The notes under the pieces were generated by a model. The model did no database searches. It saw nothing but the letters and a program-made list of their open reading frames with translations, and was not told the origin of the DNA. From Arthrobacter_H sp030452125 (GTDB lineage: Bacteria; Actinomycetota; Actinomycetes; Actinomycetales; Micrococcaceae), in NCBI GenBank assembly GCA_052379645.1, contig JBQSYU010000013.1: DNA of 64,000 nt, one strand, 5' to 3'. This document shows, in pieces, positions 26,101 to 34,845 of the stretch. Position 1 is the stretch's first letter, and each line of letters begins with the position of its first letter. A program made the translations under genes and the position numbers.

Positions 26101-26806
26101 ACAAAACGGTCCGGCGCCGGTGATCACCTCACCCGAATGGTCAGGTTCTGAAACCGGCGGCCGGCGGTACTCCCCGTTTACCATCAACGTTGAACGACTC
26201 AAACCGTGGCATACCCTGACCGGCCGGATGCACTTTTATCTGGACCACGACTGGATGACCGAACTGGGTGAGGGATTGCCGATCTTCCGGCCACCGCTGG
26301 ACATGACGGCGCTATTCGATGAACCGGCCATCGGTTCCACCTCCTCCAAGGGCGTGTCCGTCAGGTACCTGACCCCGCATAATAAGTGGTCCATCCACTC
26401 CGAATACCAGGACAACCTGTTCATGCTCTCGCTGTTCAGGGGTGGTCCGGGAATCTGGATGAGTCCGCTGGACGCCGAGAAGATCGGGGTCAAGGACAAC
26501 GAGTGGATCGAGGCGGTCAACCGCAACGGCACGACCACGGCACGAGCCATCGTCTCGCACCGGATGCCCGAGGGCACCGTGTTCATGTATCACTCGCAGG
26601 ACCGGCTGATCGATATGCCGCTCTCCGAGACCAGCGGCCAGCGCGGTGGCAACCACAACTCGCTCACCCGCCTGATGATCAAGCCCACGCACATGATCGG
26701 CGGTTACGCCCAGCAGACCTACGCCTTCAACTACATGGGGCCGACGGGAAACCAACGCGACGAAGTCACGGTCATTCGCCGCCGCAACCAGGAGGTGACG
26801 TACTAA
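23102..26806 (+). CDS. narG: Respiratory nitrate reductase, alpha subunit
   Basis: Catalytic molybdenum subunit reducing nitrate to nitrite on the cytoplasmic face; 1234 aa, the normal length. FS0 iron-sulfur ligands: His59, Cys63, Cys67 (HGVNCTGSC) and Cys102, with the same spacing as E. coli His49/Cys53/Cys57/Cys92. The Mo ligand is Asp232 in YDWYADMP, equivalent to Asp222. No Tat signal, as expected. The stop overlaps the narH start by one base. First gene of narGHJI. No nitrate transporter gene accompanies it here. Confidence 0.98.
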   Translation: MSTTMNSGLQDALIRTRRFFKPKEVVSPDGRTLLKVGGRSGDSFYRDRWSHDKVVRSTHGVNCTGSCSWNVYVKDGIITWETQATDYPTTGPDKPEYEPRGCPRGASFSWYTYSPTRTRYPYIRGVLLEMYREAKARLKDPVLAWADLTEDPERAVRYKSARGKGGLVRATWDEAIEIVAAAHVHTIRKYGPDRVAGFSPIPAMSMVSHSSGARFVNLIGGSMLSFYDWYADMPVASPQVFGDQTDVPESGDWWDAGYLVIWGTNVPVTRTPDAHWMIEARYRGQKVVVVSPDFADSTKFADEWMPAEPGTDGALAMAMGHVILKEFHVDRQTPYFTQYVKKYTDLPFLVTLDEAQDADGERMFTAGKFLTAADLDGEIEAEAENPEFKTVLVDAATDRLVVPPGTLGHRYGETGEGKWNLNLGDIDPKLTLIDGADENVSIDMPRFDAGQGNIGVIRRGVPARRVAGRLVTTVFDLMLAQYGVGRPGLPGEWPTGYDDAESPNTPAWQANITGVTAEACERIGREFAQNAEDSKGRSMILMGAGTNHWFHSDTIYRTFLTLTTVTGCQGVNGGGWAHYVGQEKVRPLTGYNQLANGLDWLRPPRNMVQTAYWYLHTDQFRYDQFGADALTAQTGKGQLAGKTTADIIAQSARLGWMPSYPTFDRNPLIIGAQARQKGQSAKDYVVDEIKAGRLNFAAEDPDAPDNYPRVLSLWRSNLIGSSAKGNEYFLNHLLGASHTISAEETAERFRPKDVKWREKAPTGKLDLLTTLDFRMTSSTLHSDIVLPAATWYEKYDLSTTDMHPFVNSFNPAIAPPWQSRTDWDAWQEISRVFSRLAEPHLGKQTDVVAAPLTHDTPDAMVSPHGKVRDWKYGECEPEPGVTMPKIIEVERDYTKIGDMMRSIGPLMDTLGATTKGITFDVSREIEELKIKNGTVRGGAGHGRPDILKDYQACEMILTLSGTTNGHLATQGFKTLEKRTGTLLHDLSSENEGHRVTFADTQNGPAPVITSPEWSGSETGGRRYSPFTINVERLKPWHTLTGRMHFYLDHDWMTELGEGLPIFRPPLDMTALFDEPAIGSTSSKGVSVRYLTPHNKWSIHSEYQDNLFMLSLFRGGPGIWMSPLDAEKIGVKDNEWIEAVNRNGTTTARAIVSHRMPEGTVFMYHSQDRLIDMPLSETSGQRGGNHNSLTRLMIKPTHMIGGYAQQTYAFNYMGPTGNQRDEVTVIRRRNQEVTY

Positions 26807-28473
26807 TGCGTGTCATGGCTCAAATGGCAATGGTGATGAACCTGGACAAGTGCATCGGTTGCCACACGTGTTCGGTCACGTGCAAGCAGGTCTGGACGAA
26901 CCGTTCCGGTGCCGAACACATCTGGTTCAACAACGTGGAGACCCGGCCCGGTCTGGGCTATCCGCGTACCTATGAGGACCAGGAGAAGTGGAAGGGCGGC
27001 TGGACGCTGACCAAGCGTGGTCGGCTCAAGCTCAAGGCCGGTGGCCGGCTGAAGAACCTGATGACCATCTTCGCCGCACCCAATCTGCCAGGCATCAAGG
27101 ACTACTACGAGCCGTGGACCTACGACTACGAGAACCTGACCACGGCTCCCGCCCAGGACCATATGCCGGTAGCCCGGCCCAAATCGTTACTCACCGGGCA
27201 GGACACCACCGTCACCTGGTCGTCCAACTGGGACGACGACCTGGCCGGGTCCGTGGAGAACACCCACCACGACCCGATCCTGCAGAAGGTCGGGGACAAG
27301 ATCAAATTCGAATATGAGCAGACGTTCATGTTCTACCTGCCCCGCATCTGCGAACACTGCCTGAACCCCTCCTGTGTTTCCTCCTGCCCCACCGGCGCCA
27401 TCTACAAGCGCGAAGAGGACGGCATCGTGCTGGTGGACCAGGACCGCTGCCGCGGCTGGCGGCAGTGCGTGGGCGGTTGCCCGTATAAGAAGATGTACTT
27501 CAACCACAAGACCGGCAAGGTCGAGAAGTGCACGTTCTGCTATCCGCGCATCGAGATCGGCCAACCCACGATCTGCTCGGAGACCTGCGTGGGTCGTCTG
27601 CGCTATCTCGGCCTGATGCTCTATGACGCCGACCGGGTCCTCGAGGCCGCATCCACCCCGGACGAGCACGGCCTGTATGAAGCCCAGCGCGAGGTGTTCC
27701 TGGATCCGAACGATCCCGAGGTCATGCGTGAGGCGCTCAAGGCCGGCATCCCCGAGGACTGGGTGGAAGCGGCCCAGCGGTCGCCGATCTACGCGCTGAT
27801 CAACAAATACAAGGTGGCCCTGCCGCTGCACCCCGAATACCGCACCATGCCGATGGTCTGGTACATTCCGCCGCTCTCCCCGGTGGTGGATGCGGTCAGC
27901 GACACCGGCGAGGACGCCGAAAAGCAGGACAACCTGTTCGCGGCCATCGACAAGCTCCGGATTCCCATCGAGTACCTGGCCGGGCTCTTCACGGCCGGGG
28001 ACACCAAGCCGGTGGATCTGGTGCTGCATAAGCTGGCGGCCATGCGCTCCTACATGCGCGATATCAATATGGGGTGGGAACCCCAGGAGTCCATTGCCGA
28101 ATCGGTGGGGATGACCGGCCAGGAGGTCCAGGACATGTACCGTCTGTTGGCCATCGCCAAATATGAAGAACGCTATGTCATCCCCTCCGCCCACTACGAA
28201 GACGCCCACAAACTGGAGAACATCGCCACCGAGTGCTCGCTCGACGTCGACGGCGGTCCGGGTATGGGCGGCATGGGCGGGATGGACGGCTCCTTCGCCC
28301 AGGATCCGGATATGGGCAAGGACCCGGGCCTGGGATCCCCCGATGTGCCGGGACGTCCCGAAGGAGTGCGCATCAACCTGTTGAACTGGGACGGCCAAGG
28401 CACCCCCGAGGGGTTGTTCCCCGAATCGTCGTCGGACTCGGCGGCTTCGCCGCAGGGAGGATCCTCCTCATGA
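26806..28473 (+). CDS. narH: Respiratory nitrate reductase, beta subunit
   Basis: Electron-transfer subunit with one 3Fe-4S and three 4Fe-4S clusters linking NarI haems to NarG; 555 aa, slightly longer than E. coli because of an acidic Gly/Met-rich C-terminus (GPGMGGMGGMDGS). Cysteine groups are seen at 16-26 (CIGCHTCSVTC), in CEHCLNPSCVSSCPTG, in CRGWRQCVGGCPYKK (a Trp replaces one Cys, the 3Fe-4S site) and in CTFCYPRIE...CSETC. ATG overlaps the narG stop (TAATG) with GGAGG upstream. Confidence 0.97.
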   Translation: MRVMAQMAMVMNLDKCIGCHTCSVTCKQVWTNRSGAEHIWFNNVETRPGLGYPRTYEDQEKWKGGWTLTKRGRLKLKAGGRLKNLMTIFAAPNLPGIKDYYEPWTYDYENLTTAPAQDHMPVARPKSLLTGQDTTVTWSSNWDDDLAGSVENTHHDPILQKVGDKIKFEYEQTFMFYLPRICEHCLNPSCVSSCPTGAIYKREEDGIVLVDQDRCRGWRQCVGGCPYKKMYFNHKTGKVEKCTFCYPRIEIGQPTICSETCVGRLRYLGLMLYDADRVLEAASTPDEHGLYEAQREVFLDPNDPEVMREALKAGIPEDWVEAAQRSPIYALINKYKVALPLHPEYRTMPMVWYIPPLSPVVDAVSDTGEDAEKQDNLFAAIDKLRIPIEYLAGLFTAGDTKPVDLVLHKLAAMRSYMRDINMGWEPQESIAESVGMTGQEVQDMYRLLAIAKYEERYVIPSAHYEDAHKLENIATECSLDVDGGPGMGGMGGMDGSFAQDPDMGKDPGLGSPDVPGRPEGVRINLLNWDGQGTPEGLFPESSSDSAASPQGGSSS

Positions 28474-29129
28474 CACCCCCCAAGGCCCCCGCGCTCAAAT
28501 ACTCCACCGAACAGCTCACCGGGATCTGGCAATCCGCGTCCATCCTGCTGGACTACCCCGATGAGGAACTGTTCTCCCGGCTGGAACTACTCAGTGAAGT
28601 GGCCGCCGGCCTGCCCACGAAGGTCGGGGCGGGATTGCAGAAGACCATCCAGCACCTGCAGCAGGGGACGTTGCGCGAGATCCAGAGCGAATATGTCGAC
28701 ACCTTCGACACCCGGCGTCGGGGATGCCTGTTCCTGACGTACTTCTCCAACGGGGAGACCCGGAAACGGGGTCTGGCGCTCCTGCGCATCAAGCAGGTCT
28801 ATGTGAAGGCCGGACTGACCTTGACCGAGGACCAGCTCCCGGATCATCTGTGCGTGGTCCTGGAGTTCGGGGCCCTGACCGACGTCAAGGCGGGGCTGAA
28901 GATCATCTTGGACAACCGTGCGGGTCTGGAGCTGCTGCGGATCCATCTGCGCGAAGTCGAATCCCCCTGGTTCGGGGCCATCGATTCCGTCTGCGCCACC
29001 TTGCCAGCACTGAAGGGCAAGGACCATGAGGCCGTGCAACGGCTGATCGCCGAAGGCCCCGAAGAAGAGGAAGTCGGCTTGGACACCTATGGAACGCCGG
29101 ATCTGGCGCCGATGCCGGGAGGCATGTAA
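28470..29129 (+). CDS. narJ: Nitrate reductase molybdenum cofactor assembly chaperone
   Basis: Private chaperone needed to insert the cofactor into NarG before membrane attachment; not part of the final enzyme. 219 aa, all-helical, within family range. The start is ATG 28470 overlapping the narH stop (ATGA) with GGGAGG upstream. Family-type stretch: LLDYPDEELFSRL near the N-terminus, YVDTFDTRRRGCLFLTYFSNGETRKRG in the middle, and DHLCVVLEF. The stop overlaps the narI start by one base. Confidence 0.95.
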   Translation: MTPPKAPALKYSTEQLTGIWQSASILLDYPDEELFSRLELLSEVAAGLPTKVGAGLQKTIQHLQQGTLREIQSEYVDTFDTRRRGCLFLTYFSNGETRKRGLALLRIKQVYVKAGLTLTEDQLPDHLCVVLEFGALTDVKAGLKIILDNRAGLELLRIHLREVESPWFGAIDSVCATLPALKGKDHEAVQRLIAEGPEEEEVGLDTYGTPDLAPMPGGM

Positions 29130-29878
29130 TGGACGACCCGTTGAATGTCTTTTTGTGGCTGATCTTTCCCTATATCTGTCTGACCATCTTCATCCTCGGG
29201 CACATCTGGCGGTATCGCTATGACAAGTTCGGGTGGACCTCACGGTCGAGCCAGATGTACGAGAGCAGCATCCTGCGCTGGGCGAACCCGATGTTCCACT
29301 TCGGGATCCTGGCGGTCTTCCTCGGCCACGTCATGGGTCTGGGGATCCCCCAGGCCTGGACCGATGCCGTCGGGATCTCCGAAGGGATGTACCACTTCAT
29401 GGCGATCTCGGTCGGAGCCATCGCGGGGGTCTTCACGATCGTCGGATTCATCGGGCTGCTGTATCGGCGACGCTTCACCAAGGCCGTACTGGGCGCCACC
29501 ACCAAGATGGACAAGACGATGTACTTCACCCTCGGGCTGGTCATCGTGGCAGGACTGGCCAATACCGTTTCGGGCGTGGCTGGAGCCTATAACTACCGCG
29601 AAGGCGTTTCCATCTGGTTCCGCAGCATCTTCTATTTCAACCCGCAGCCCGATTTGATGGTCGATGCCCCGTTCACGTTCCAGTTCCACGCCCTGATCGC
29701 CATCTTCCTCTTCGCGCTGTGGCCCTTCACCCGCCTGGTGCACGTCTTCACGGCGCCAGTGGGGTACATCTTCCGCCCCTACGTCCTCTACCGCAGCCGT
29801 GATGCCCATGCGGGATCGCGGGACGTCCGGCGCGGCTGGGAGAAGGTCGACACCATTCCCAAACGTCGTCCCGACTGA
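29129..29878 (+). CDS. narI: Respiratory nitrate reductase, gamma subunit
   Basis: Membrane cytochrome b that takes electrons from menaquinol and passes them to NarH; 249 aa. Five hydrophobic segments are visible, starting at FLWLIFPYICLTIFILGHIW. Histidines suited to bind the two haems are in GHIWRYRYDKFGW, HFGILAVFLGHVMG and FQFHALIAIFLFALWPFTRLVHVF. Last gene of the operon, followed by a perfect 12-base hairpin terminator. Confidence 0.96.
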   Translation: MDDPLNVFLWLIFPYICLTIFILGHIWRYRYDKFGWTSRSSQMYESSILRWANPMFHFGILAVFLGHVMGLGIPQAWTDAVGISEGMYHFMAISVGAIAGVFTIVGFIGLLYRRRFTKAVLGATTKMDKTMYFTLGLVIVAGLANTVSGVAGAYNYREGVSIWFRSIFYFNPQPDLMVDAPFTFQFHALIAIFLFALWPFTRLVHVFTAPVGYIFRPYVLYRSRDAHAGSRDVRRGWEKVDTIPKRRPD

Positions 29879-29910
29879 TCGGAAAAGGACAACAGCAGAT
29901 ACTCCTCCCG

Positions 29911-29939
29911 GCGAGGGGGTGCCACGTGCACCCCCTCGC
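29911..29939 (+). terminator. Terminator after narGHJI
   Basis: Perfect 12-base stem GCGAGGGGGTGC / GCACCCCCTCGC with a 5-base loop (CACGT), 33 bases after the narI stop, followed by TGTGCTGT. Confidence 0.8.
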
Positions 29940-30137
29940 TGTGCTGTCCTATCGCCCCGGACCACTGTCCGGGCACCCACGTCAAGCGCACTTCCGCAGG
30001 CAAATCCCTGTTTTCATGCTCTTGAGCCTCGAGGGGCCGGCATTTCCCGCGGGAGTATTTCAGGGACGATTATAGAGTTCGGTACTTCGAACTAGATACT
30101 ACGAAGCCACGTAGACAAGTGTTTCAATGAGGTGCTA

Positions 30138-30153
30138 TTACTAGATGTAGGCC
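30138..30153. promoter_or_regulatory. NrdR box 1
   Basis: Core CTAGATGTAG (30141-30150) fits the NrdR consensus CwAtATaTwG except for G at the two variable positions. Centre 32 bases from box 2, about three helical turns, the usual arrangement for the tetrameric ATP/dATP-sensing repressor NrdR. Confidence 0.75.
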
Positions 30154-30169
30154 ATGAGGGGTCAACTGA

Positions 30170-30185
30170 CCACAACATCTAGATC
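30170..30185. promoter_or_regulatory. NrdR box 2
   Basis: Core CAACATCTAG (30173-30182) fits CwAtATaTwG with C at the two variable positions; 34 bases before the nrdI start. Paired with box 1. Confidence 0.75.
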
Positions 30186-30218
30186 CGCCGTCAGGGCGGG
30201 AGTCAAGGAGCCTTGCGC

Positions 30219-30725
30219 ATGAAGACGACTGAATCGGGGCGTTTGGACGGGGCCGGGCGCACGGCGTCCACCCCGCTCGACACGGACACCTCGCCGGAGG
30301 TGGTGTATTTTTCCAGCGTCTCAGGAAACACCCGACGCTTCATTGAACGGCTGGACCTGCCCGCGGTGCGGATTCCCTTGCGCCCCCGGATCGAGGGAGA
30401 GCTGCAGGTCTCCCGCCCGTTCGTCCTGGTGGTGCCCACCTACGGGGGAGGCCACCGTTCCACGGCAGTGCCCAAACAAGTGATCGGCTTCCTCAACGAT
30501 CCGGTCAACCGTGGCCTACTGCGCGGGGTGATCACCGCCGGGAACACGAACTTCGGCGAGGACTACTGCCTGGCCGGGACGGTCATTTCCGATAAATGCC
30601 AGGTGCCCGAACTGTATCGGTTCGAACTGCTGGGCACCGAACGCGATGTACACCGGGTCCGCGAGGGCCTCTCCACCTTCTGGCACGACCACCACGCCAC
30701 CACACCACTCGAGGAGTACGCATGA
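30219..30725 (+). CDS. nrdI: Ribonucleotide reductase stimulatory flavodoxin
   Basis: Small FMN protein that supplies oxidant to assemble the dimanganese-tyrosyl radical of NrdF. 168 aa with a polar N-terminal extension of about 25 residues before the flavodoxin core (VVYFSSVSGNTRRF at 29-41, VPTYGGG, GNTNFGEDYCLAG). ATG 30219 is eight bases after AAGGAG. The stop overlaps the nrdE start (ATGA). It leads the operon; no nrdH glutaredoxin-like gene precedes it, unlike many actinobacterial nrdHIEF operons. Confidence 0.93.
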   Translation: MKTTESGRLDGAGRTASTPLDTDTSPEVVYFSSVSGNTRRFIERLDLPAVRIPLRPRIEGELQVSRPFVLVVPTYGGGHRSTAVPKQVIGFLNDPVNRGLLRGVITAGNTNFGEDYCLAGTVISDKCQVPELYRFELLGTERDVHRVREGLSTFWHDHHATTPLEEYA

Positions 30726-32875
30726 CCACCGACATCATGGAGCCCACCACCGACGGCATCGGGGCCCGCAAGGACTACCACGCGCTGAACGCGCAATTGA
30801 ACCTCTTCGCCGCCGATGGTTCGATCCAACTGGGCAAGGACCATGAAGCGGTCGAGGCCTATCTCGCGGGCCACGTCGAACCGCGGATGATCCGCTTCGA
30901 CGACCTGGAAGCGAAGATCGACTACCTCATCGCCAATGAGTACTACGAGGAAGCGCCGATCCGCGCCTACCCCTGGGCGTTCGTGAAGGAGCTGTATCGC
31001 AGTGCCTACGCCCATGGGTACCGCTTTTCGACCTTCCTGGGCGCCTTCAAGTTCCATGCCGGCTACAGCCTGAAGACCTTCGACGGGGACCATTACCTGG
31101 AAACCTTCGAGGACCGCGTGGTGTCCACCGCATTGTTCCTGGGCCGCGGGGACGAGGAGCTGGCCGGCAGGCTGGTTCAGGAGATGCTCAGTGGACGGTT
31201 CCAGCCGGCCACCCCGACGTTCCTGAATGCCGGAAAGACCCAGCGCGGTGAACTCGTGTCCTGCTTCCTGCTGCGCATCGAGGACAATCTCGAATCCATC
31301 GGCCGCAGCGTCAACTCCGCCTTGCAGCTCTCCAAGCGCGGCGGCGGCGTCGCACTGCTGCTGACGAACCTGCGCGAGCAGGGCGCACCGATCAAGAAGA
31401 TCGAGAACCAGGCCTCCGGCGTCGTCCCGGTCATGAAGATCCTGGAGGACTCCTTCTCCTACGCCAACCAGCTCGGGGCCCGCCAAGGCGCCGGCGCCGC
31501 CTACCTGCACGTCCATCACCCCGACATCCTGGCGTTCCTGGACACCAAACGGGAGAACGCCGATGAAAAGATCCGGATCAAGACCCTCTCGCTGGGTGTG
31601 GTGATCCCCGATGTGACCTTCGAGCTGGCCAAGCGGGGGGAGGACATGCACCTGTTCTCGCCCTATGACGTCCAGCGGGAGTACGGCACGGCCCTTTCGG
31701 ATCTGTCGGTGACCGAGCACTATGACGAGATGGTCGCGAACCCGCGGATCGGCAAGAAGACCCTCAGCGCCCGGGCCTTCTTCAGGACCATCGCCGAACT
31801 GCAATTCGAATCGGGCTACCCGTACGTGATGTTCGAAGACACGGTCAATGCCGCCAACCCGCTGAAGGGGTGGATCAACATGTCGAACCTGTGCTCGGAG
31901 ATCCTGCAGGTGAACACCGCGTCGGACTACGACAACGCCATCGGATACCAGCAGGTCGGCCGGGACATCTCCTGCAACCTCGGATCGCTGAACATCGCCG
32001 CGGCCATGGCCTCCGGTGACCTGGCGAGCACGGTCGACACCGCGGTACGCGGGCTGACCAGTGTCTCCGAGCTTTCGGACATCGACGCGGTCCCCTCCAT
32101 CGCCCACGGCAACGAGCTCTCCCATGCGATCGGCCTGGGGCAGATGAACCTGCACGGCTACCTGGCGTCCCAGCGCATCCACTACGGCAGCGAGGAGGGC
32201 GTGGATTTCACGAACATGTACTTCTACACGGTCACCTACCACGCACTGCGCGCCTCGAACCGGATCTCGATCCACCGCGGACAGGCCTTCGGGGACTTCG
32301 AGAACAGTTCCTATGCCGACGGCTCCTACTTCGAGAAATACACCGAAAGGGTCTGGGAGCCGGCCACGGCGCGGGTGCGTGAGGTCTTCCGTGAAGCCGG
32401 CGTGGACATCCCGACCCGGCAGGACTGGCAGGAACTAAGCGAATCCGTGCAGAAGCACGGGATCTACAACGCCTACCTGCAGGCGGTGCCCCCGACCGGA
32501 TCGATCAGCTACATCAACAACGCCACCGCGTCGATCCACCCCATCGCCTCGAAGATCGAGATCCGCAAGGAAGGCAAGCTCGGACGCGTGTACTTCCCGG
32601 CGCCGCATATGGACAACGAGAACCTGGAGTTCTTCAAGGACTCCTACGAGATCGGCTACGAGAAGATCATCGACACCTACGCAGCGGCCACGCAACACGT
32701 GGACCAGGGACTGTCCTGCACGTTGTTCTTCCGCGACACCGCCACCACCCGCGACATCAACAAGGCGCAGATCCATGCCTGGCGCCAGGGCATCAAGACG
32801 CTCTACTACATCCGGTTGCGGCAGATGGCCCTGACCGGCACCGAAGTCGAGAACTGCGTTTCCTGCGAACTCTGA
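30722..32875 (+). CDS. nrdE: Class Ib ribonucleoside-diphosphate reductase, alpha subunit
   Basis: Catalytic subunit reducing NDPs to dNDPs; 717 aa, family length. Recognised by SCFLLRIEDNLESIGRSVNSALQLSKRGGG, FLNAGKTQRGEL, the active-site segment NMSNLCSEI, PTGSISYINNATASIHP and the C-terminal redox tail with Cys-x-x-Cys (CVSCEL). No N-terminal ATP-cone, typical of class Ib. Start overlaps the nrdI stop. Confidence 0.97.
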   Translation: MTTDIMEPTTDGIGARKDYHALNAQLNLFAADGSIQLGKDHEAVEAYLAGHVEPRMIRFDDLEAKIDYLIANEYYEEAPIRAYPWAFVKELYRSAYAHGYRFSTFLGAFKFHAGYSLKTFDGDHYLETFEDRVVSTALFLGRGDEELAGRLVQEMLSGRFQPATPTFLNAGKTQRGELVSCFLLRIEDNLESIGRSVNSALQLSKRGGGVALLLTNLREQGAPIKKIENQASGVVPVMKILEDSFSYANQLGARQGAGAAYLHVHHPDILAFLDTKRENADEKIRIKTLSLGVVIPDVTFELAKRGEDMHLFSPYDVQREYGTALSDLSVTEHYDEMVANPRIGKKTLSARAFFRTIAELQFESGYPYVMFEDTVNAANPLKGWINMSNLCSEILQVNTASDYDNAIGYQQVGRDISCNLGSLNIAAAMASGDLASTVDTAVRGLTSVSELSDIDAVPSIAHGNELSHAIGLGQMNLHGYLASQRIHYGSEEGVDFTNMYFYTVTYHALRASNRISIHRGQAFGDFENSSYADGSYFEKYTERVWEPATARVREVFREAGVDIPTRQDWQELSESVQKHGIYNAYLQAVPPTGSISYINNATASIHPIASKIEIRKEGKLGRVYFPAPHMDNENLEFFKDSYEIGYEKIIDTYAAATQHVDQGLSCTLFFRDTATTRDINKAQIHAWRQGIKTLYYIRLRQMALTGTEVENCVSCEL

Positions 32876-32909
32876 CCCTCCACCCCCGACGAAGGAAGAC
32901 CCCATACCC

Positions 32910-33944
32910 ATGAGCTTGTCCCCAGAGGCCCCGGTCGCCGAGCACCTGCTGCGCGACTCAGTCACCCCTCCCTCCTACCGGATCGACCCCGCCGCCCGGT
33001 TGCGGCCGATCAACTGGAACCGCGTCACCGATGAGAAGGACCTGGAGGTCTGGAACCGTTTGACGGCCAACTTCTGGCTGCCCGAGAAGGTCCCTCTCTC
33101 CAACGACATCCCGGCCTGGCAGCGGATGTCCCAGGAGGAACGAACCCTGACCATGCGGGTCTTCACCGGGTTGACCATGCTGGACACCGTCCAGGCGACC
33201 GTCGGGGAGATCAGCCAGATCCAGGATGCGCGGACCGAACACGAAGAGGCCGTCTACACCAACATCGCCTTCATGCAGGCCGTGCACGCCCGCTCGTATT
33301 CCTCGGTCTTCTCGACGCTGACCAGCACCCGGGAAATCGATGAGGCCTACGCCTGGGCCGTGGGCAACGACCAGCTGCAGGAACGGTGCAAGAAGGTCCT
33401 GCACCACTACTACGGGGATGATCCGCTCAAACGCAAGGTCGCCTCCACGTTGCTGTCCTCGCTGCTGCTGTATGCGGGCTTCTATCTGCCCCTGCACTTC
33501 TCGGTGCACGCGACGCTGACGAACACCGCGGACATGATCCGCCTGATCCTGCGGGACAAGGCGGTGCACGGGTACTACTCCGGCTATAAGTTCCAGCGCG
33601 GGCTGGAAACCCGCAGTCGGGAGGAACAAGAAGAGATCCGCGTGTTCACGTACGAGCTGCTCGAGGAACTCTACGAGTTGGAACTGGACTACTCCGGGGC
33701 GCTCTACGAGCCGCTGGGGCTGATGGAGGACGTGGCCGTCTTCGTGCGGTACAACGCCAATAAGGCGCTCATGAACCTGGGCTATCCCGCACGGTTCCCG
33801 GCCGAGGAAACCGAGGTCAACCCGGAGATCCTGGCCGCCCTGTCCCCGGGGGCCGATGAGAACCATGACTTCTTCTCCGGCTCAGGTTCCTCCTATGTCA
33901 TCGGCAAGGGGGAGGACACCACCGACTCCGACTGGGCCTTCTGA
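32910..33944 (+). CDS. nrdF: Class Ib ribonucleoside-diphosphate reductase, beta subunit
   Basis: Metal/tyrosyl-radical subunit, 344 aa. The metal-binding helices are visible: LTMLDTVQATVGE (Asp), EHEEAVYTNIAFMQAVHARSYSSVF (Glu/His and the radical Tyr in ARSYS) and LPLHFSVHATLTN. The short Asp/Phe C-terminal tail (TTDSDWAF) is the usual docking peptide for NrdE. It follows nrdE by 34 bases with GAAGGAAG as ribosome site, and a terminator hairpin follows. Confidence 0.97.
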   Translation: MSLSPEAPVAEHLLRDSVTPPSYRIDPAARLRPINWNRVTDEKDLEVWNRLTANFWLPEKVPLSNDIPAWQRMSQEERTLTMRVFTGLTMLDTVQATVGEISQIQDARTEHEEAVYTNIAFMQAVHARSYSSVFSTLTSTREIDEAYAWAVGNDQLQERCKKVLHHYYGDDPLKRKVASTLLSSLLLYAGFYLPLHFSVHATLTNTADMIRLILRDKAVHGYYSGYKFQRGLETRSREEQEEIRVFTYELLEELYELELDYSGALYEPLGLMEDVAVFVRYNANKALMNLGYPARFPAEETEVNPEILAALSPGADENHDFFSGSGSSYVIGKGEDTTDSDWAF

Positions 33945-33963
33945 GCCAACCATCACGAAGATG

Positions 33964-34000
33964 CCGGCACCCCTGGAGAGATGGGGGTAGGGGGTGCCGG
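33964..34000. terminator. Terminator between nrdF and the convergent SDR gene
   Basis: Perfect 10-base stem CCGGCACCCC / GGGGTGCCGG, loop of 17 bases. It lies between two convergent stops and can serve both. Confidence 0.7.
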
Positions 34001-34009
34001 TCCCGCACC

Positions 34010-34756
34010 TCAGCGGGGACCGGGCCGCTCCTGCAGGTACTGCGCGAAGGTCTGGTCCCCGTAGGGTTCTCCGGGGACCAGGTTCGCCCCGGCGTCGAGC
34101 CCCTTGAAGATCTGGAGGAAGGGCAGGCGCACCTGGAGCGAGGGGCGTCTGCCCCCGCGGGCCGTGCGCCATTGCCGGTACAGCTCACCGATGCCCAGTC
34201 GTTCGGGGCCGCCGATGTCAGCCACCCTGCCTTGGGGGACGCCGGCAGCCCAATGCGCCAGCCGGCCGGCCACCTCGGGCACGGCGATGGTCTGGAACCG
34301 TGCGGCCGGGGCCAACACGACCGGTAGGTGGCGTTGGGCGGTGAAGAGCCCGTCGATCAATGAGTGGAACTGGGTGGCCCGTTGCACGGTGAACGGCACC
34401 CCGGAGGCCTGCACGACCCTTTCGATCGCGAGCCGCTGGTTGTAGTAGGACAGCGGGATGTCCTCGATGCCGACGATCGAGATGAGCACCAGATGTCCGA
34501 TGCCGGCCCGCTGGACGGCAGCCACCAGGTTCCGGGCGAGCCTCAGATCCCGGGCACCCCCGGTATGGGCGCAATGCACAACCGTCTCCACCCCGCGCAG
34601 GGCCTCGTTGAGACCTGCTCCGGTGAACAGGTCGGCCGGGAGCAGGCCGACCCGCCCGGAACTGGAGGTCCCCACGGCCTCGTGGCCGGCGGCCTCCACC
34701 GCGGCAAACGTCGGGGCCCCGAGTTGTCCCCCGGCCCCGGTGATCAGGATCTTCAT
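34010..34756 (-). CDS. NmrA-like NAD(P)-binding SDR protein
   Basis: Atypical short-chain dehydrogenase, 248 aa from ATG 34756 (AAAGGGG six bases upstream). GxxGxxG nucleotide motif ITGAGGQLGAPT at 5-16; YYNQRLAIERVV keeps a Tyr but lacks the classical YxxxK spacing of catalytic SDRs. Family members act as NAD(P)H-dependent reductases or redox sensors; the substrate is unknown. Divergent from the YnfA gene. Confidence 0.82.
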   Translation of the reverse strand: MKILITGAGGQLGAPTFAAVEAAGHEAVGTSSSGRVGLLPADLFTGAGLNEALRGVETVVHCAHTGGARDLRLARNLVAAVQRAGIGHLVLISIVGIEDIPLSYYNQRLAIERVVQASGVPFTVQRATQFHSLIDGLFTAQRHLPVVLAPAARFQTIAVPEVAGRLAHWAAGVPQGRVADIGGPERLGIGELYRQWRTARGGRRPSLQVRLPFLQIFKGLDAGANLVPGEPYGDQTFAQYLQERPGPR

Positions 34757-34845
34757 CGTGCGCCCCTTTCCGGCGGGACCAGTGCGTGCACCAGACCCGC
34801 GTTGGATCGTGGAACCAGTCTGCCCCGCCGGGCCGGCGAAGGACA

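Larger units (their letters stand above)
29940..30218 (+). promoter_or_regulatory. nrd operon promoter region
   Basis: Non-coding, AT-richer than its surroundings. It contains an inverted repeat AGTTCG-N6-CGAACT (30076-30093), two NrdR-type boxes (30138-30153 and 30170-30185) and the AAGGAG ribosome site (30205-30210) of nrdI. Confidence 0.6.

Noticed and set aside
30076..30093. AGTTCG-N6-CGAACT inverted repeat as an FNR or other named site
   Set aside because: It matches no consensus I can name; recorded only as part of the nrd promoter region.
30089..30104. A third NrdR-like box (ACTAGATACTACGA)
   Set aside because: It breaks the consensus at the right end of the core and its spacing to box 1 is 49-50 bases, so I keep only two boxes.
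30563..32275. 570-codon minus-strand open frame
   Set aside because: Antisense to nrdE, which is unmistakable; no ribosome site or domain in the antisense frame.
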